DNA of 7,363 nt from Syntrophomonadaceae bacterium (lineage in GTDB: Bacteria > Bacillota > Ch66 > Ch109), in contig JAAZDI010000244.1 in NCBI GenBank assembly GCA_012512295.1, positions 1 to 7,363 on the forward strand, given 5' to 3'. Made by a program: the position numbers and the translations under genes. Shown here one piece after another: positions 5,873 to 7,363 of this stretch. How positions within the stretch are numbered: position 1 is the first letter of the stretch; each line of letters starts with the position of its first letter. The notes beneath the pieces are model-generated. The model saw only the letters and a program-made list of their open reading frames with translations. It did not search any database and was not told the DNA's origin.

Positions 5873-6487
5873 TTGATAGTAGTTATTGGTAAATACTTTA
5901 CCCTTGGGAGAGATAAAAAAGACGCCTATCTCAAAACGATAACCATTTTTTCCGAAAAAGGCTATCACGAAACCACCATGGAGGATATTGCGGAGAATTT
6001 GGGAATCGCCAAGGGAACTCTTTATTACCACTATAAAAACAAAAAGGAATTGTATTTAGCCCTGATTAAAGAAGGATTTGAAATCCTGAAACAACAAGCC
6101 AGTCAAGAATTAGCACTTACCGATAATGCGGCAGACAAATTAGGCAAGTTAATCCAGGTACAAGTAGCGTTTTTCCAGGAGTATGTTCACTTGACGTATA
6201 TTTTTTTGCGGGAATTGTACGGGAATGTGATCAGTCGTAATGAGTTAACCACGATTGTGGAAGATTACATGGAATTGATTACCCAAATTTTGAATGAGGG
6301 GCAGCAATTTAAACTTTTTAAACCGCTGTGTTTAGAATTAACATCTTCGATGATTTTTGGGGCTGTGTCTGTCTCGACCCTGAAATATCTCAATAAGTTC
6401 AATGAATTACCCGTGGACTATTTATTGAAGGATCTCTCTGAAATGATATTTTATGGTTTGAGAAGGGAAGAGGGAAGTCGTGGGTAA
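5873..6487 (+). CDS. TetR-family transcriptional regulator
   Basis: The N-terminal HTH domain reads AYLKTITIFSEKGYHETTM, then EDIAENLGIAKGTLYYHYKN and KKELY, a textbook TetR_N pattern (recognition helix around GIAKGTLYYHY, about residues 44-54 of the 204-aa form). The remaining 130 or so residues are helical and variable, as expected of a ligand-binding and dimerisation domain. No ATG start exists in the right place. I prefer the TTG at 5873, since AAGGGGGAGG (5861-5870) lies just before it; a TTG at 5852 would give 211 aa but has no ribosome site and would contain this one. The SD-to-TTG spacing is tight, so the start stays uncertain. The gene overlaps the adaptor gene by 8 bp and is preceded by an operator-like dyad. 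It probably represses itself and the downstream exporter until a toxic ligand binds. Confidence 0.9.
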   Translation: MIVVIGKYFTLGRDKKDAYLKTITIFSEKGYHETTMEDIAENLGIAKGTLYYHYKNKKELYLALIKEGFEILKQQASQELALTDNAADKLGKLIQVQVAFFQEYVHLTYIFLRELYGNVISRNELTTIVEDYMELITQILNEGQQFKLFKPLCLELTSSMIFGAVSVSTLKYLNKFNELPVDYLLKDLSEMIFYGLRREEGSRG

Positions 6488-7363
6488 TACCGACCAAATT
6501 TTTGCCAGAATAAAAGCCGCTAAATTAGGAATAGGGATATTTTTTATCGGGATTGTGGCCGTTTCCGTTTATCTTTTTGGTGGCTATTTGTCTCGTCAGC
6601 AGTCGGCTTTAAGCCTTGAGCGCGAGAGTTTAACTTTTACCGGGACGATTGAGGCGCGCACGGCGAAAGCGTCTTTCAAGGTACCCGGGCGGATCGGTAA
6701 TTTGTTGGTAGATGAAGGGGCGAAGGTGGAAGAAGGTCAATTACTGGCTAACCTGGAGAGCCGGGAATTAGAAGCTAAATTGACTCAAGCCCAGGGGGCC
6801 TGGACAGCGGCCCAAGCTCAAGTAGAGCAGGCAAGAGAATCCGTGGCCTTAACAACTCAGCAGGTAGAAAGTTCGATTGAACAGGTTCGGGCTAAAGTAG
6901 AGCAAGCAGAAGTAGGAGTAAACGACGCGCGCTTGACGCTAGAACGGACCACCGCCTTGTATGCCAGTGGAGTTGGTTCACAAAAGAATCTTGATGATGC
7001 CCAAAATGCCTATCTTCTGGCTGAGAAAATTTTGCAGGAGGCCCAGGCCGGATTAGCCCAGGCCGAATCGGCCCGAATGAAGGTCCGGGTTGCCCAGGCC
7101 CAGTATGAAATGGCCCTGGGACAGTGCCAGCAGGCGGAGGGAGCGGATCTCGAAGCGAAGGCCTGCCTGGAGAATACAAAGCTTATTTGCCCGCTGAGTG
7201 GCTATGTCACGGCCAAATATTTAGAAAATGGGGAAATGGTGAATGCCGGTACTCCAGTTTTTGAAATCACGGATTTGCAAAATACATACGTTAAAATCTT
7301 TGTCAGTGAGGAGAAGATTGGTCGGATTAGTTTAAACCAGGCCGCCGAAGTAACACTCGATGC
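6480..7363 (+). CDS. HlyD-family membrane fusion/adaptor protein, C-terminally cut by the window
   Basis: The frame is open from the GTG at 6480 to the window end (294 codons). The GTG overlaps the tetR end by 8 bp and has AGAGGGAAG just upstream. A short cytoplasmic N-terminus is followed by one membrane segment at about residues 16-37. Then comes the first lipoyl half (about 60-93: KVPGRIGNLLVDEGAKVEEGQ), a long alpha-hairpin coiled coil (about 95-230, very rich in A, Q and E, with the turn near LYASGVGSQKNLDDAQ), the second lipoyl half (TKLICPLSGYVTAKYLENGE, then MVNAGTPVFEI) and the start of the beta-barrel (TYVKIFVSEEKIG). This layout is that of periplasmic adaptor or membrane-fusion proteins such as E. 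coli YbhG. In Gram-positive bacteria such proteins partner ABC or MFS exporters. By analogy with tetR-ybhG-ybhFSR, an ABC ATPase and ABC-2 permeases would be expected next; this is inference. Confidence 0.9.
   Translation, partial: MGNTDQIFARIKAAKLGIGIFFIGIVAVSVYLFGGYLSRQQSALSLERESLTFTGTIEARTAKASFKVPGRIGNLLVDEGAKVEEGQLLANLESRELEAKLTQAQGAWTAAQAQVEQARESVALTTQQVESSIEQVRAKVEQAEVGVNDARLTLERTTALYASGVGSQKNLDDAQNAYLLAEKILQEAQAGLAQAESARMKVRVAQAQYEMALGQCQQAEGADLEAKACLENTKLICPLSGYVTAKYLENGEMVNAGTPVFEITDLQNTYVKIFVSEEKIGRISLNQAAEVTLD

Noticed and set aside
6892..7179. 95-codon minus-strand frame rich in G and P
   Set aside because: It is the complement of the Ala/Gln/Glu-rich coiled coil of the adaptor protein; no ribosome site.

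Overview
The window looks like a piece of an origin-proximal chromosomal region from a clostridial-type Firmicute. The evidence is the gene order mnmG-rsmG-parA-parB, a ParA of 253 aa that closely follows B. subtilis Soj, parS sites of the Firmicutes type (TGTTCCACGTGGAACA), purine-rich Shine-Dalgarno sequences, use of GTG and TTG starts, and moderate AT-richness. The precise genus cannot be told from sequence reading alone.

Left part (1-3881): the C-terminal half of mnmG (tRNA wobble-uridine modification) overlaps rsmG (16S rRNA methyltransferase). A gap of 400 bp with no gene follows. It holds a 24-bp-pitch tandem repeat and an imperfect hairpin, and it has no noc gene. Then comes the parA-parB chromosome segregation operon. 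Seventeen bases after the parB stop is a perfect 30-bp palindrome that contains a parS site and runs into a T-tract, so it looks like a parS site and an intrinsic terminator built from the same bases. A second perfect parS lies 128 bp further on. ParB would load at these sites as a CTP-dependent clamp, and ParA would move the loaded origin.

Middle part (3882-5387): an AT-rich gap contains the second parS and a possible minus-strand gene remnant. It leads to a strong sigma-A-like promoter (TTTACA, 17 nt, TATCAT). This drives a two-gene unit made of a two-helix membrane SPFH/band-7 protein and a 66-aa ribbon-helix-helix protein, closed by a strong intrinsic terminator. This pair is the least understood part of the window: a membrane scaffold protein coupled to a small DNA-binding protein, sitting beside the centromere-like sites.

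Right part (5388-7363): a gap of about 485 bp carries a 10-bp tandem duplication and a TetR-type operator dyad overlapping a promoter-like sequence. It is followed by a TetR-family regulator and a translationally overlapping HlyD-family membrane-fusion (adaptor) protein, which runs off the window end. This is probably the start of an autoregulated efflux operon whose ABC transporter genes would lie beyond the window. All three tight gene junctions in the window (mnmG/rsmG, parA/parB, tetR/hlyD) overlap by exactly 8 bp.
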